Shown here one piece after another: positions 36,452 to 44,952 of a stretch of 64,000 nt of DNA. Under the pieces are notes generated by a model that was given only the letters and a program-made list of their open reading frames with translations, made no database searches and was not told where the DNA came from. Both the position numbers and the translations under genes were made by a program. Positions within the stretch are counted from its first letter, which is position 1, and each line of letters starts with the position of its first letter. The stretch is from Lentzea albidocapillata (GTDB lineage: Bacteria > Actinomycetota > Actinomycetes > Mycobacteriales > Pseudonocardiaceae): the NCBI RefSeq assembly GCF_000719115.1, contig NZ_JOEA01000031.1:12824-76823 (forward strand), given 5' to 3'.

Positions 36452-36468
36452 GTTGCAAAATATGCAAC
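36452..36468. promoter_or_regulatory. Perfect palindromic operator over the dehydratase start
   Basis: GTTGCA-AAATA-TGCAAC is a perfect 6-5-6 palindrome. It covers the last G of the GGGAG ribosome-binding site and part of the ATG at 36462, in the divergent spacer between the two operons. It is the best candidate for the site of the local IclR regulator (inference). Confidence 0.65.
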
Positions 36469-37754
36469 ATCTGATGGAGATGGACCTCACGGCCGTCGCG
36501 GACATCAGGTCGGAACAGGTCAGCTGGCGCTTCAAGGGCCTGCCGTCGAGCACGTTCGGCTCGACCATCGGCGAGGTCGCCGGCCAGCGCCTCGACCTGT
36601 TCGGCGACGAGTTCGTCGGGCCGCTCGTCGTGCTGGACGCGGACGCGCTGGCACACAACCTGACAACGATGGCGAAGTGGTGCGACAACCACGGCGTCAA
36701 ACTGGCACCGCACGGCAAGACGACGATGGCGCCGCAGCTGTTCCAGCGGCAGGTCGAGCACGGCGCCTGGGGCCTCACCGCGGCCAACGCGTCACAGCTG
36801 CGGGTCTACCGGGCGTTCGGGGTGAACCGGATCCTGCTGGCGAACCAGCTGCTCGACCCCGCGGCGTTGCGCTGGCTGGTCCGCGAGCTCGACAGGGACC
36901 CGGGCTTCGAGTTCAGCTGCTGGGCCGACTCCGAAGCCGGGGTCGCGCTGATGAGCGAGACGTTGCAGGAGCTGCAGCCGTCACGGCCGGTCGACGTGCT
37001 GGTCGAGCTCGGTGCCCCCGGCGGCCGGACGGGCGCGCGTGACCTGGAGACGGCGCTGGCCGTCGCGCGGGCGGTGGCCCAGAGCCCGGTGCTGCGGCTG
37101 GTGGGCGCCGGTGGCTACGAGGGCGCGCTCGCGCACGACGCGTCCGAGTCGTCGCAGTCCATTGTGGACCGCTACCTGACCGACCTGCGCACGCTCGTGC
37201 TGCGCCTGGCCGACGCCGGGCTGCTCGACGAGCTGGACACGGTGATCGTCACCGCGGGCGGCAGCGCGTACTTCGACCAGGTGGCGGCGACGCTGTCGCA
37301 GCCGTGGCCGATGCCGGTGACCCCGGTGCTGCGCAGCGGCGCGTACATCACGCACGACGACGGTTTCTACCGCGGCATCTCGCCGTTCGCGCGGACCGAC
37401 GGCGTGGAGCCGTTCCGTTCCGCGCTGCGGGCCTGGGCCCAGGTGACGTCACGGCCGCAGCGCGACCTGGCGTTGCTGACGATCGGCAAGCGCGACGCGT
37501 CGTTCGACGAGGGCCTGCCGGAACCGCAGCTCGTCCGCCGCGGCGACGGCGCGATCGCCCCGCTGGCGGGGGCGAGGATCACCGCGCTGAACGACCAGCA
37601 CGCGTTCCTCCAGCTCGGTGCCGAGGCCACGGTCCGTGTCGGCGACTGGATCGGGCTCGGTCTGTCGCACCCCTGCACCGTGTTCGACAAGTGGCAGCTG
37701 ATCCCGGTCGTGCAGGGCACGACCGTGGTCGACCTGATCCGCACCTACTTCTAG
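36462..37754 (+). CDS. PLP-dependent amino acid dehydratase/deaminase, DSD1-like (alanine-racemase fold)
   Basis: This 430-residue enzyme has an N-terminal alanine-racemase barrel with the PLP lysine K86 in KLAPHGKTTMAP, and a C-terminal D-serine-dehydratase-like domain (QHAFLQLGAEATVRVGDWIGLGLSHPCTVFDKWQ) with the His/Cys pair (HPC) that binds zinc in the family. It eliminates water from a beta-hydroxy D-amino acid to give an enamine. With the neighbours, D-glucosaminate is a plausible substrate; D-serine or D-threonine are alternatives. ATG at 36462 has GGGAG 9 nt upstream. Two later ATGs (36474, 36480) are less likely. Confidence 0.87.
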   Translation: MQHLMEMDLTAVADIRSEQVSWRFKGLPSSTFGSTIGEVAGQRLDLFGDEFVGPLVVLDADALAHNLTTMAKWCDNHGVKLAPHGKTTMAPQLFQRQVEHGAWGLTAANASQLRVYRAFGVNRILLANQLLDPAALRWLVRELDRDPGFEFSCWADSEAGVALMSETLQELQPSRPVDVLVELGAPGGRTGARDLETALAVARAVAQSPVLRLVGAGGYEGALAHDASESSQSIVDRYLTDLRTLVLRLADAGLLDELDTVIVTAGGSAYFDQVAATLSQPWPMPVTPVLRSGAYITHDDGFYRGISPFARTDGVEPFRSALRAWAQVTSRPQRDLALLTIGKRDASFDEGLPEPQLVRRGDGAIAPLAGARITALNDQHAFLQLGAEATVRVGDWIGLGLSHPCTVFDKWQLIPVVQGTTVVDLIRTYF

Positions 37755-37767
37755 AAGGAGTGCACTG

Positions 37768-39351
37768 ATGGACGACGTCGTCCTGCGCGGACCACTGATC
37801 GCCGACGGCACGGGCGCGCCCGCCTACCAGGCGGATGTGGGGATCAAGGACGGCGTCATCTCGTCCATCGGGAACGGGGTGAGCGCCACGCGGTCGATCG
37901 ACGCGGACGGGCTGGTGCTCGCGCCGGGGTTCATCGACATGCACTCGCACTCGGACCTGCGGGTCCTCGCCGAGCCCGACCACCTGGCGAAGGTCTCGCA
38001 GGGCGTCACCACCGAGGTGCTCGGCCAGGACGGCCTGTCGTACGCGCCGGTGAACGACGAGGTGCTCGCGACGTTGCGCGGTCAGCTCGCCGGGTGGAAC
38101 GACGACCCGCCGGGCTTCGACTGGAACTGGCGCTCGGTCGGGGAGTACCTCGACCGGCTCGACCGCGGCATCGCGGTGAACGCCGCGTACCTGGTGCCAC
38201 AGGGAACGCTGCGGATGCTGGTCGTCGGCTGGGACGACCGGCGGCCGACCGAGTCCGAAATGGACACCATGAGGTCCGTTCTCTCGCGGTCGCTCACCGA
38301 GGGCGCGATGGGCATGTCGTCCGGGCTCACCTACACGCCGGGCATGTACGCGGACACGTCCGAGCTCGTACAGCTCTGCGAGGTCGTCGGGCAGCACAAC
38401 GGCTTCTACAGCCCGCACCACCGCAGCTACGGCGCCGGCGCGTTGGAGGCCTACGCCGAGATGGTGGACGTTTCGAAGCGCTCCGGCTGTGCGCTGCACC
38501 TCGCGCACGCGACGATGAACTTCCCGGTCAACAAGGGCAAGGCACCGGAACTGCTGGCGTTGCTGGACGACGCCATGGCGAACGGCGCGGACATCTCGCT
38601 CGACACCTACCCGTACCTGCCGGGCGCGACGTACCTGAGTGCGCTGCTGCCGTCGTGGGCCACGGAGGGCGGGCCGGAGAGGGCGCTGGCCAGGTTGTCC
38701 GATGTGGACACCCGCGAGCGCATCCGGGCCGAGATCGAGGAGACCGGGTCGGACGGCTGCCACGGCGTGCCGGTCGACTGGGACTCCATCGAGATCAACG
38801 GCGTCCGCAACGAGCGCAACGCGCACCTCGTCGGCTCCAGCGTGCTCCAGTCGGCGGCCCGGCTGGGACGCGCGCCGGGTGACCTCTACTTCGACGTGCT
38901 GGTCGACGAGCGGATGGGTACCTCGTGCCTCATGCACGTGGGCCACGAGGAGAACGTGCAGGCGATCATGAAGCATCCGGCGCACACCGGCGGCAGCGAC
39001 GGGCTGCTGGTCGGCGACCGGCCACATCCGCGCGCCTGGGGCACGTTCCCCCGGTACTTCGCGCGCTACGTCCGCGAACTGGGCGTGCTGAGCCTGGAGG
39101 AGTGCGTCGAGCACCTCACCGGCCGCGCCGCCCAGCGTTTGCGGCTCACCGACCGGGGTCTGGTCCGCGAGGGCTACGCGGCCGACCTGGTGCTGTTCGA
39201 CCCCGCGACGATCGCCGACACGGCGACGTTCGACGAGCCGCGACAGCAGGCAGCCGGCATCCCGTACGTGTTCTGCAACGGGGTGACGGTGATCGACGAC
39301 GGAACCGCCACCGGCTCATTGCCAGGCCATTCACTCAGGAGCCGCCCGTGA
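37768..39351 (+). CDS. N-acyl-D-amino-acid deacylase (D-aminoacylase)
   Basis: This 527-residue amidohydrolase removes the acyl group from N-acyl-D-amino acids. Metal-binding motif DMHSHSD places H59 and H61; GVTTEVLGQDGLSYAP, the SSGLTYTPGMYADTSEL loop and HHRSYG follow the D-aminoacylase pattern, and a late GSDGLLVGDRPHPRAWGTFPRYFARYVRE closes the active site. AGAAGGAG precedes the ATG. It is 13 bp after the dehydratase and overlaps the permease gene by 4 bp. In this locus N-acetyl-D-glucosaminate is a likely substrate (inference). Confidence 0.92.
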   Translation: MDDVVLRGPLIADGTGAPAYQADVGIKDGVISSIGNGVSATRSIDADGLVLAPGFIDMHSHSDLRVLAEPDHLAKVSQGVTTEVLGQDGLSYAPVNDEVLATLRGQLAGWNDDPPGFDWNWRSVGEYLDRLDRGIAVNAAYLVPQGTLRMLVVGWDDRRPTESEMDTMRSVLSRSLTEGAMGMSSGLTYTPGMYADTSELVQLCEVVGQHNGFYSPHHRSYGAGALEAYAEMVDVSKRSGCALHLAHATMNFPVNKGKAPELLALLDDAMANGADISLDTYPYLPGATYLSALLPSWATEGGPERALARLSDVDTRERIRAEIEETGSDGCHGVPVDWDSIEINGVRNERNAHLVGSSVLQSAARLGRAPGDLYFDVLVDERMGTSCLMHVGHEENVQAIMKHPAHTGGSDGLLVGDRPHPRAWGTFPRYFARYVRELGVLSLEECVEHLTGRAAQRLRLTDRGLVREGYAADLVLFDPATIADTATFDEPRQQAAGIPYVFCNGVTVIDDGTATGSLPGHSLRSRP

Positions 39352-40745
39352 TCGACTGGTTGCAACACTCAACAGGGGGCTTGCTCACCCTCGCGGTAGT
39401 CAGCATCGCGGTGCTGCTGCTACTGATCATCAAGTTCAAGGTCGAGCCGTTCATCGCGCTGATCGTCGTCGCGCTGCTGGTCGCCCTCTTGGCGGGCGTG
39501 CCGGTGGAGACCCTGGTCGGGTCGGCGCAGAAGGCCTCGGACTCGTTGCTGGAGAAGGGCTTCGGCTCGATCCTCGGGCACATCGCCGCGATCATCGGTC
39601 TCGGTACGCTGCTCGGCGCGATCCTGGAAGCGTCCGGCGGCGCACAGGTCCTGATGGACAAGCTGATGCACGCGTTCGGCGAGAAGAAGGCGCCGGTCGC
39701 GATCGGTCTCGCCGGTCTGATCTTCGGCGTGCCGGTCTTCTTCGACATCGGCATCTTCGTGCTCGCACCGCTCGTCTACGTGGCGGCCAAGCGCAGCGGC
39801 AAGTCGATCGTGCTGTTCAGCATGCCTTTGCTGGCAGGCCTTTCGGTCATGCACGCGTTCATGCCACCGCACCCAGGGCCAGTGGCGGCGGCCGGTCTCC
39901 TGGGCGTGTCGCTCGGCTGGATCATCATCATGGGTCTCGCGGTGGCACTGCCGTCGTGGTTCGTCGGCGGTGTCCTGTACGCCTACTGGATCGGCAAGCG
40001 CATCAACGTGCCGGTGCCGGACGAGATGCTGGCGGCGGCCGAGCTGGCCCGTGAGGACAACGGCGATCGCGAACCGCCGTCGCTCGGCCTGGTGCTCTCG
40101 ATCATCGGCCTGCCGCTGGTACTGATCCTCGCCGGCACGTTCGGCTCGATCCTGCTGACCAAGGGCACGCAGCTGTACTCGGTGGCGACGTTCTTCGGCA
40201 CGCCCGCGGTGGCGTTGACGATCTCGGTGCTGCTCGCGTTCTGGCTGCTGGGTTTCCGGCGCGGCATGACGCGGGAGAAGGTCGCGGAAATGTCCGCCGC
40301 CTCGCTGAAGCCGGTCGCGATGATCCTGCTCGTCGTCGGTGCCGGTGGCTTCTTCGGCGCCGTGCTGGCCGCGACGGGCATCGGCAAGACGCTGGCGACC
40401 GAACTGTCCGGCATCGGCCTGCCGGTGATCGCGCTGGCGTACGTGATCAGCTGCGTCATCCGCATCGCGCAGGGTTCGGCGACGGTCGCGATCGTGACGA
40501 CCGCGGGCATCGTGGCGCCGGTGCTGGCGGACCTGAACTACTCGCAGCCGCAGCTCGCGCTGGTCGTCATGGCCATCGCGTCCGGTTCGATCATCGCCTC
40601 GCACGTCAACGACGGCGGGTTCTGGATCGTGTCGCGGTACTTCGGGCTGTCGGTCAAGGAGACGCTCCAGTCGTGGACGGTCCTCGAGACCATCCTCTCG
40701 GTGGTCGGTTTCGTGGTCGCGGCGGTGCTCAGTCTGGTTGTCTGA
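39348..40745 (+). CDS. GntP-family permease
   Basis: This 465-residue permease has about 12-14 membrane segments and GntP/gluconate transporter marks: GFGSILGHIAAIIGLGTLLG, GLIFGVPVFFDIGIFVLAPL, MHAFMPPHPGPVAAA, GSATVAIVTTAGIVAP and SHVNDGGFWIVSRYFGL. It imports a sugar acid by proton symport. GTG at 39348 overlaps the deacylase stop (GTGA), with AGGAG 6 nt upstream. The enzyme neighbours suggest an aminosugar acid or D-amino acid as cargo. Confidence 0.93.
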   Translation: MIDWLQHSTGGLLTLAVVSIAVLLLLIIKFKVEPFIALIVVALLVALLAGVPVETLVGSAQKASDSLLEKGFGSILGHIAAIIGLGTLLGAILEASGGAQVLMDKLMHAFGEKKAPVAIGLAGLIFGVPVFFDIGIFVLAPLVYVAAKRSGKSIVLFSMPLLAGLSVMHAFMPPHPGPVAAAGLLGVSLGWIIIMGLAVALPSWFVGGVLYAYWIGKRINVPVPDEMLAAAELAREDNGDREPPSLGLVLSIIGLPLVLILAGTFGSILLTKGTQLYSVATFFGTPAVALTISVLLAFWLLGFRRGMTREKVAEMSAASLKPVAMILLVVGAGGFFGAVLAATGIGKTLATELSGIGLPVIALAYVISCVIRIAQGSATVAIVTTAGIVAPVLADLNYSQPQLALVVMAIASGSIIASHVNDGGFWIVSRYFGLSVKETLQSWTVLETILSVVGFVVAAVLSLVV

Positions 40746-40749
40746 TCGG

Positions 40750-41265
40750 GTGTTTCGGAACCTGATCTGTCTGCTCGTGATCGCGGCGGTGGCGGGGTGC
40801 TCCTCGCCACCGCCGGTCGCGTCTCCGCCCTCGTCCTCCGCGCCGGACCCGGCAGCCGTGCAGGCGTGGGTCGACCAGGTCTGCGCCGCGGACGATCCGA
40901 TCCTCGTCGTCAGCGCCGTGGTGGCGATGTCCCCGAAGTTCGCCCAGGGACAGCAGCCGACGGAAGCGGACCGTCCGGCCGTGATCGCCACCCTCACCAA
41001 GCTGCGCGACATGCACACGGAGTCGAAGACCGCGTACGACGCTATCGGGCCGTCGCCGTTGCCCCGTGGTGACGAGTTGGTCGCGGGACGTCGTAAAGGA
41101 CTGGGCGAGATCGTGACGAAGCTGCAGGACTACCTGGACAAGGCGCGGTCGTTCCCTCCTCAGGGCCTTGACTCACCGCTCCTGCTGGCCGGCATCGACG
41201 CCATGACGTGGAAGCCGGAAGGCCCGAGTCTGAGTGATCTGCAGGCTCCGAAGTGCACGAAGTAA
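40750..41265 (+). CDS. Small lipoprotein, unknown function
   Basis: The 171-residue product has a lipoprotein signal peptide (MFRNLICLLVIAAVAGC) with lipobox VAGC, a Ser/Pro linker, and a helical domain (VDQVCAADDPILVVSAVVAM, LTKLRDMHTESKTAYDAIG). It is anchored to the outer face of the membrane. GTG at 40750 lies 4 bp after the permease stop; a TTG at 40738 would overlap it. It may be co-transcribed with the permease by proximity only. No family was recognised. Confidence 0.75.
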   Translation: MFRNLICLLVIAAVAGCSSPPPVASPPSSSAPDPAAVQAWVDQVCAADDPILVVSAVVAMSPKFAQGQQPTEADRPAVIATLTKLRDMHTESKTAYDAIGPSPLPRGDELVAGRRKGLGEIVTKLQDYLDKARSFPPQGLDSPLLLAGIDAMTWKPEGPSLSDLQAPKCTK

Positions 41266-41293
41266 TCGGACACAACTCAACATTCCCCAACGC

Positions 41294-41322
41294 TTGACAA
41301 CACCCCGGCCGCATCTGAGGAT
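41294..41322 (+). promoter_or_regulatory. Promoter of the alpha-galactosidase gene
   Basis: TTGACA at 41294-41299 and GAGGAT at 41317-41322 are separated by 17 nt. Transcription would start near 41329, about 35 nt before the ATG. Confidence 0.65.
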
Positions 41323-41363
41323 CGGCACATTGTTCATTTGTGTTTGATGTGGACGGGGCCCGC

Positions 41364-43454
41364 ATGAGCAACACGGAGGTCGTGCACCTGCACGACGACA
41401 CCTCCAGCGTCGTCATCACCCTCGTGGGCGGGAGCCTGCCGGTCGTGACGCACTGGGGACGAACTCTCGGAGACCTCGGCCAGGCCGCGCTGCTGGGTCT
41501 GGTCGACGTCGTGTCGTGGACCAACCCGAACAACGCGCCGGACGCGCCGGTGCCGCTCGCGCTGCTGCCCGACGCCGGGGCCGGGTACGTCGGCCGTCCC
41601 GGACTGCGCGGCCATCGCGGCGGCGAGCACTTCGCGCCCGCGCTGACGGTGAGGTCGTTCTCCGGCGAGAACGGCTCGATCTTCCGTTACGTCGCGTCGG
41701 ACGAGGCCGCCGGGCTGACCGTGACCGGCACCGTGGAACTGCTGCCGTCCGGCATGCTCCGGCTGCGGCACGTCGTCCGCAACGACGGCGAGACGCCGTA
41801 TGCGCTGGAGGGCCTGGAAACCGCGCTCCCCGTCCCCTCTCAGGCCACCGAACTGCTCGACTTCACCGGACGCTGGAGCCGCGAGCGCGCGCCGCAGCGG
41901 CAGGCGCTGCAGTACGGGTCGTGGGTGCGGGAGAGCCGGCGGGGCCGTACCGGGCACGACGCGACCATCGGGTTGCTGGCCGGCACGCCGGGGTTCTCGT
42001 TCCGCGACGGCGAGGTGTGGGCGCTGCACGTGGCGTGGAGCGGCAACCACGTGACGTACGCGGAGAACCTCGTCGACGGCTTGCCCGTCCTGGGCGGTGG
42101 TGAACTCCTGCTGCCGGGCGAGATCACGCTGGCGGCGGGCGAGGAGTACGAGTCGCCGTGGCTCTACGCGGGCTACTCGTCCACCGGCATCGACGGCATC
42201 AGCGCCGCGTTCCACCAGCAGTTGCGGGAGCGTTCGTTGCGTCCGCGCCCGGTCGTGCTGAACACCTGGGAGGCCGTCTACTTCGACCACGACCTCGCGC
42301 GTCTCACCTCGCTGGCCGACACCGCAGCCGCCATCGGCGTCGAGCGGTTCGTGCTGGACGACGGCTGGTTCCGGCACCGCCGCGACGACTCCGCCGGCCT
42401 CGGTGACTGGTACGTCGACGAGACGGTGTGGCCGGACGGGCTGACGCCGTTGATCAAGCACGTCCGCGCGCTCGGCATGGAGTTCGGGCTGTGGTTCGAG
42501 CCCGAGATGATCAACACCGACTCCGACCTCTACCGCGCCCACCCGGACTGGGTGCTCGGACCGCGTCCCGGCGTGCTGCCGCCGCCGTCGCGCAACCAGC
42601 AGGTGCTGAACATCGCGCACCCCGAGGCGTACGCGCACATCCTCGACCGCGTCTCGTCGGTGTTGTCGGACAACGACATCGCGTTCGTGAAGTGGGACCA
42701 CAACCGCGACCTGATCGGCTCGCGCGTGCACGACCAGACGGCCGCGTTCTACCGGCTGCTCGACGAACTGCGGCTCCGGCATCCGCACGTGGAGATCGAG
42801 AGCTGCTCGTCCGGCGGTGGGCGCATCGACCTCGGCGTGCTCTCCCGCACCGACCGGGTGTGGACGTCGGACTGCAACGACGCCCTGGAACGCCAGCTGA
42901 TCCAGCGGTGGACCGGCGTGTTCCTGCCGCCGGAACTGATGGGCGCGCACGTCGGCCCCACGAAGTCGCACACGACCGGGCGCGTGCACGACCTGTCGTT
43001 CCGGGTGGCCACGGCGATGTTCGGGCACTTCGGGATCGAGTGGGACATCAACTCGGCCACCGACGAGGAACGGGCCGGGCTGCAGGCCGCGATCGAGTAC
43101 TACAAGGACGTGCGGTCGTTGGTGCACACCGGTGTCACCGTGCACTCCGACCACCCGGACCCCTCGGCCTGGGTGCACGGAATCGTTGCCGGCGACCAGT
43201 CCGAGGCCCTGTTCGGGTACGTGCAGCTCGCGACCTCCGTGCAGAACAAGCCGCGCCGGGTGCGGCTGCCGGGACTCGACCCCGCGCGGACGTACCGGCT
43301 GTCGTTCGACGCTCCGGCCGGGCGGCCCAAGCTGATCCAGCGGCTGCCCGCGGACTGGAAGTCCGTGGAACTACCCGGTTCCGTGCTGTCGGAGGTCGGC
43401 GTCCAGCTGCCGGTGCTCGAACCGGAGCAGGCACTTCTGTTGCGCCTGAAGTAG
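41364..43454 (+). CDS. Alpha-galactosidase, GH36
   Basis: This 696-residue retaining glycosidase releases alpha-linked galactose (raffinose-type sugars). It has an N-terminal beta-sandwich (1-300), a catalytic barrel starting NTWEAVYFDHD, the nucleophile D445 in FVKWDHNRD, the SCSSGGGRIDLGVL segment and acid/base D503 in WTSDCNDA, then a C-terminal beta domain. There is no signal peptide, so it is cytoplasmic. ATG at 41364 follows GGACGGGG; an upstream GTG at 41340 shares the frame but lacks a site. It ends at a strong hairpin. Confidence 0.95.
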   Translation: MSNTEVVHLHDDTSSVVITLVGGSLPVVTHWGRTLGDLGQAALLGLVDVVSWTNPNNAPDAPVPLALLPDAGAGYVGRPGLRGHRGGEHFAPALTVRSFSGENGSIFRYVASDEAAGLTVTGTVELLPSGMLRLRHVVRNDGETPYALEGLETALPVPSQATELLDFTGRWSRERAPQRQALQYGSWVRESRRGRTGHDATIGLLAGTPGFSFRDGEVWALHVAWSGNHVTYAENLVDGLPVLGGGELLLPGEITLAAGEEYESPWLYAGYSSTGIDGISAAFHQQLRERSLRPRPVVLNTWEAVYFDHDLARLTSLADTAAAIGVERFVLDDGWFRHRRDDSAGLGDWYVDETVWPDGLTPLIKHVRALGMEFGLWFEPEMINTDSDLYRAHPDWVLGPRPGVLPPPSRNQQVLNIAHPEAYAHILDRVSSVLSDNDIAFVKWDHNRDLIGSRVHDQTAAFYRLLDELRLRHPHVEIESCSSGGGRIDLGVLSRTDRVWTSDCNDALERQLIQRWTGVFLPPELMGAHVGPTKSHTTGRVHDLSFRVATAMFGHFGIEWDINSATDEERAGLQAAIEYYKDVRSLVHTGVTVHSDHPDPSAWVHGIVAGDQSEALFGYVQLATSVQNKPRRVRLPGLDPARTYRLSFDAPAGRPKLIQRLPADWKSVELPGSVLSEVGVQLPVLEPEQALLLRLK

Positions 43455-43459
43455 GAAGA

Positions 43460-43493
43460 AGGTCCCGGCGGAATGTTCCCCGCCGGGACCTTC
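43460..43493. terminator. Terminator after the alpha-galactosidase
   Basis: A perfect 13-bp stem (AAGGTCCCGGCGG at 43460-43472 with 43481-43493) and 8-nt loop. It also lies just past the frameshift-restored stop of the convergent lipoprotein fragment, so it may serve both strands. Confidence 0.85.
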
Positions 43494-43503
43494 CTCTCCC
43501 CAC

Positions 43504-43648
43504 TTACCGGCCGGCGCGACTTCCGTCGGCCTTGGTGGCCCACCGCGCCCTCTTGCTGCTGTGCCACCGGCTTGCTCTCCGGCGTCTCCGCACAGGCGGT
43601 CAGCGAGATCAACCCCAGCGCGACGACCGCAACACTCCTGCGGATCAT
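43504..43648 (-). pseudogene. Small lipoprotein gene with apparent frameshift
   Basis: An excellent AGGAGG site precedes ATG at 43648, which opens a lipoprotein signal (MIRRSVAVVALGLISLTAC) with lipobox LTAC and then ETPESKPVAQQQEGAV. In frame, the protein then runs on antisense into the alpha-galactosidase gene with shadow-like composition. Removing one base in the CCC run at 43539-43541 gives ATKADGSRAGR and a TAA at 43504-43506, right at the terminator. I infer a 47-residue lipoprotein broken by a one-base insertion, or a sequencing error. Confidence 0.55.
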
Positions 43649-43719
43649 CCTGAACCTCCTGGCTAGCGCCTCCGACGCCCATCACACGCAGAGCGAGCCA
43701 GAACGGTTCGAACTGATTT

Positions 43720-44877
43720 TCAGAACATCGCGCGCTTCAACGCGGGCACGGCGCTCGCCGTCCTGAGCACGGTCCTGAAGATCGTCCGCGCGACCGGGCC
43801 ACCGTCGGCGAACTGGCGTGCGGCCTTGAGCGAGTCACGCACGGCCGCGAAGCCGTAGTCGTACATCTCCTTCTCGTACCTGGCGATGGCGTCACCACCT
43901 TCGGCGATGCACCGCGCGAGCAGTTGCGCGTCCCTGAGCGCGATGTTCGCCCCGATGCCCCTCATCGGCGTCATCGCGTGGACGGCGTCGCCGAGCAACG
44001 TGACGTTCGTCGGCTGCCAGCGTTCGATCGGCCTGGACGACCGGATGCGCCACTCGCTGATCGTCTCGGCGGGCGAGGTCGCGACGATCCTGGTCAGCTC
44101 GGGGCTCCACCGCGCGATCCTGGCGAGCACCTCGCGTTGCAGGTCCTGTCCATCGTGGACGGTCAGGTCCATGGCCGCGTAGGCCCACATCAGATAGGGC
44201 CGCGCGTTGTCGAACAACAGACCGTCGTCATCGGTCACGCCGAGCCCGTCGTGCGCGGCCAGGAACATGCCTGACCGCGACGTCGGGATGATCGTGTTGG
44301 CCCTGTCGACCAACTCCCGCGGCACCCAGTCGTTGTCGTCGAGGAACAGCTTCCCCGCGATCGCCGTGACGCCGATCTTCTCCGTGCCCGCGTGCGGCAG
44401 GTACTGCGCGCGCACCCGTGACCGGATGCCGTCCGCGCCGACCAGCACGTCGCAGGACTCGGCCGTGCCGTCCTCGAAGTACAGCTTGACGTCGTCGCCT
44501 TGCTCGTAGCGCTCGAACCGCTTGCCGAACCGGACGTCCAGCCCGTCGAGCAGCACCTGCCGGAGCGTGATCCGGCTGGCCGAGTAGTGCTTCTCCTCGT
44601 CCGGGTCGAGCACCAGCAGCGGCTTGAGCTGCTCGGTCAGGAACCCGAACCCGTTGCCGTCCGTCCCCGCGCTCCGTTCGAACCGCTCCCAGTTCGCCGC
44701 GGGTAAGCACTCCTTCAAAGCAGCGGCACCGTGCGGGTTGATGTGCACCCGGTACCCCTGCAGGCGATCCGTGCGCGAGAGGTCGCGCTCGTACACCTCC
44801 ACGTCCACGCCGGCCCTGCGCAATCCGTGCGCCAGGCACAGCCCGCCGATTCCCCCACCGATCACTGCGATCCTCAT
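43720..44877 (-). CDS. FAD-dependent monooxygenase, TetR-controlled
   Basis: This 385-residue class A flavoprotein hydroxylase has the dinucleotide motif IAVIGGGIGGLCLAHGLRRAG, VLVGADGIRSRVR and the second FAD motif LLGDAVHAMTPMRGIGAN. Members hydroxylate aromatics or inactivate antibiotics such as tetracyclines and rifamycins; which applies here is unknown. ATG at 44877 is chosen over TTG at 44892: a 17-nt-spaced promoter ends 7 nt before it, giving a leaderless mRNA. Two palindromes overlap that promoter, and the divergent TetR gene is the likely controller. Confidence 0.9.
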   Translation of the reverse strand: MRIAVIGGGIGGLCLAHGLRRAGVDVEVYERDLSRTDRLQGYRVHINPHGAAALKECLPAANWERFERSAGTDGNGFGFLTEQLKPLLVLDPDEEKHYSASRITLRQVLLDGLDVRFGKRFERYEQGDDVKLYFEDGTAESCDVLVGADGIRSRVRAQYLPHAGTEKIGVTAIAGKLFLDDNDWVPRELVDRANTIIPTSRSGMFLAAHDGLGVTDDDGLLFDNARPYLMWAYAAMDLTVHDGQDLQREVLARIARWSPELTRIVATSPAETISEWRIRSSRPIERWQPTNVTLLGDAVHAMTPMRGIGANIALRDAQLLARCIAEGGDAIARYEKEMYDYGFAAVRDSLKAARQFADGGPVARTIFRTVLRTASAVPALKRAMF

Positions 44878-44884
44878 GCCGTCA

Positions 44885-44913
44885 AGTTTCAACCGCTTGG
44901 TTGATTAAGTCAA
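44885..44913 (-). promoter_or_regulatory. Promoter of the flavin monooxygenase
   Basis: On the minus strand TTGACT (44908-44913) and GAAACT (44885-44890) are 17 nt apart, and the ATG follows 7 nt after the -10. This is a good leaderless arrangement. Confidence 0.6.
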
Positions 44914-44925
44914 CCCGTTGGTTGA
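44889..44925. promoter_or_regulatory. Two tandem TetR-type operators
   Basis: Perfect palindromes TCAACC-GCTT-GGTTGA (44889-44904) and TCAACC-CGTT-GGTTGA (44910-44925) have identical arms and centres 21 bp apart, two helical turns. Together they cover the monooxygenase promoter and the TTGGTT (-35, 44918-44923) that lies 17 nt from TACCGT (-10, 44941-44946) of the tetR gene. One repressor pair could shut both genes. Confidence 0.85.
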
Positions 44926-44952
44926 TAACAGCCCGTCGGTTACCGTGTCGCC

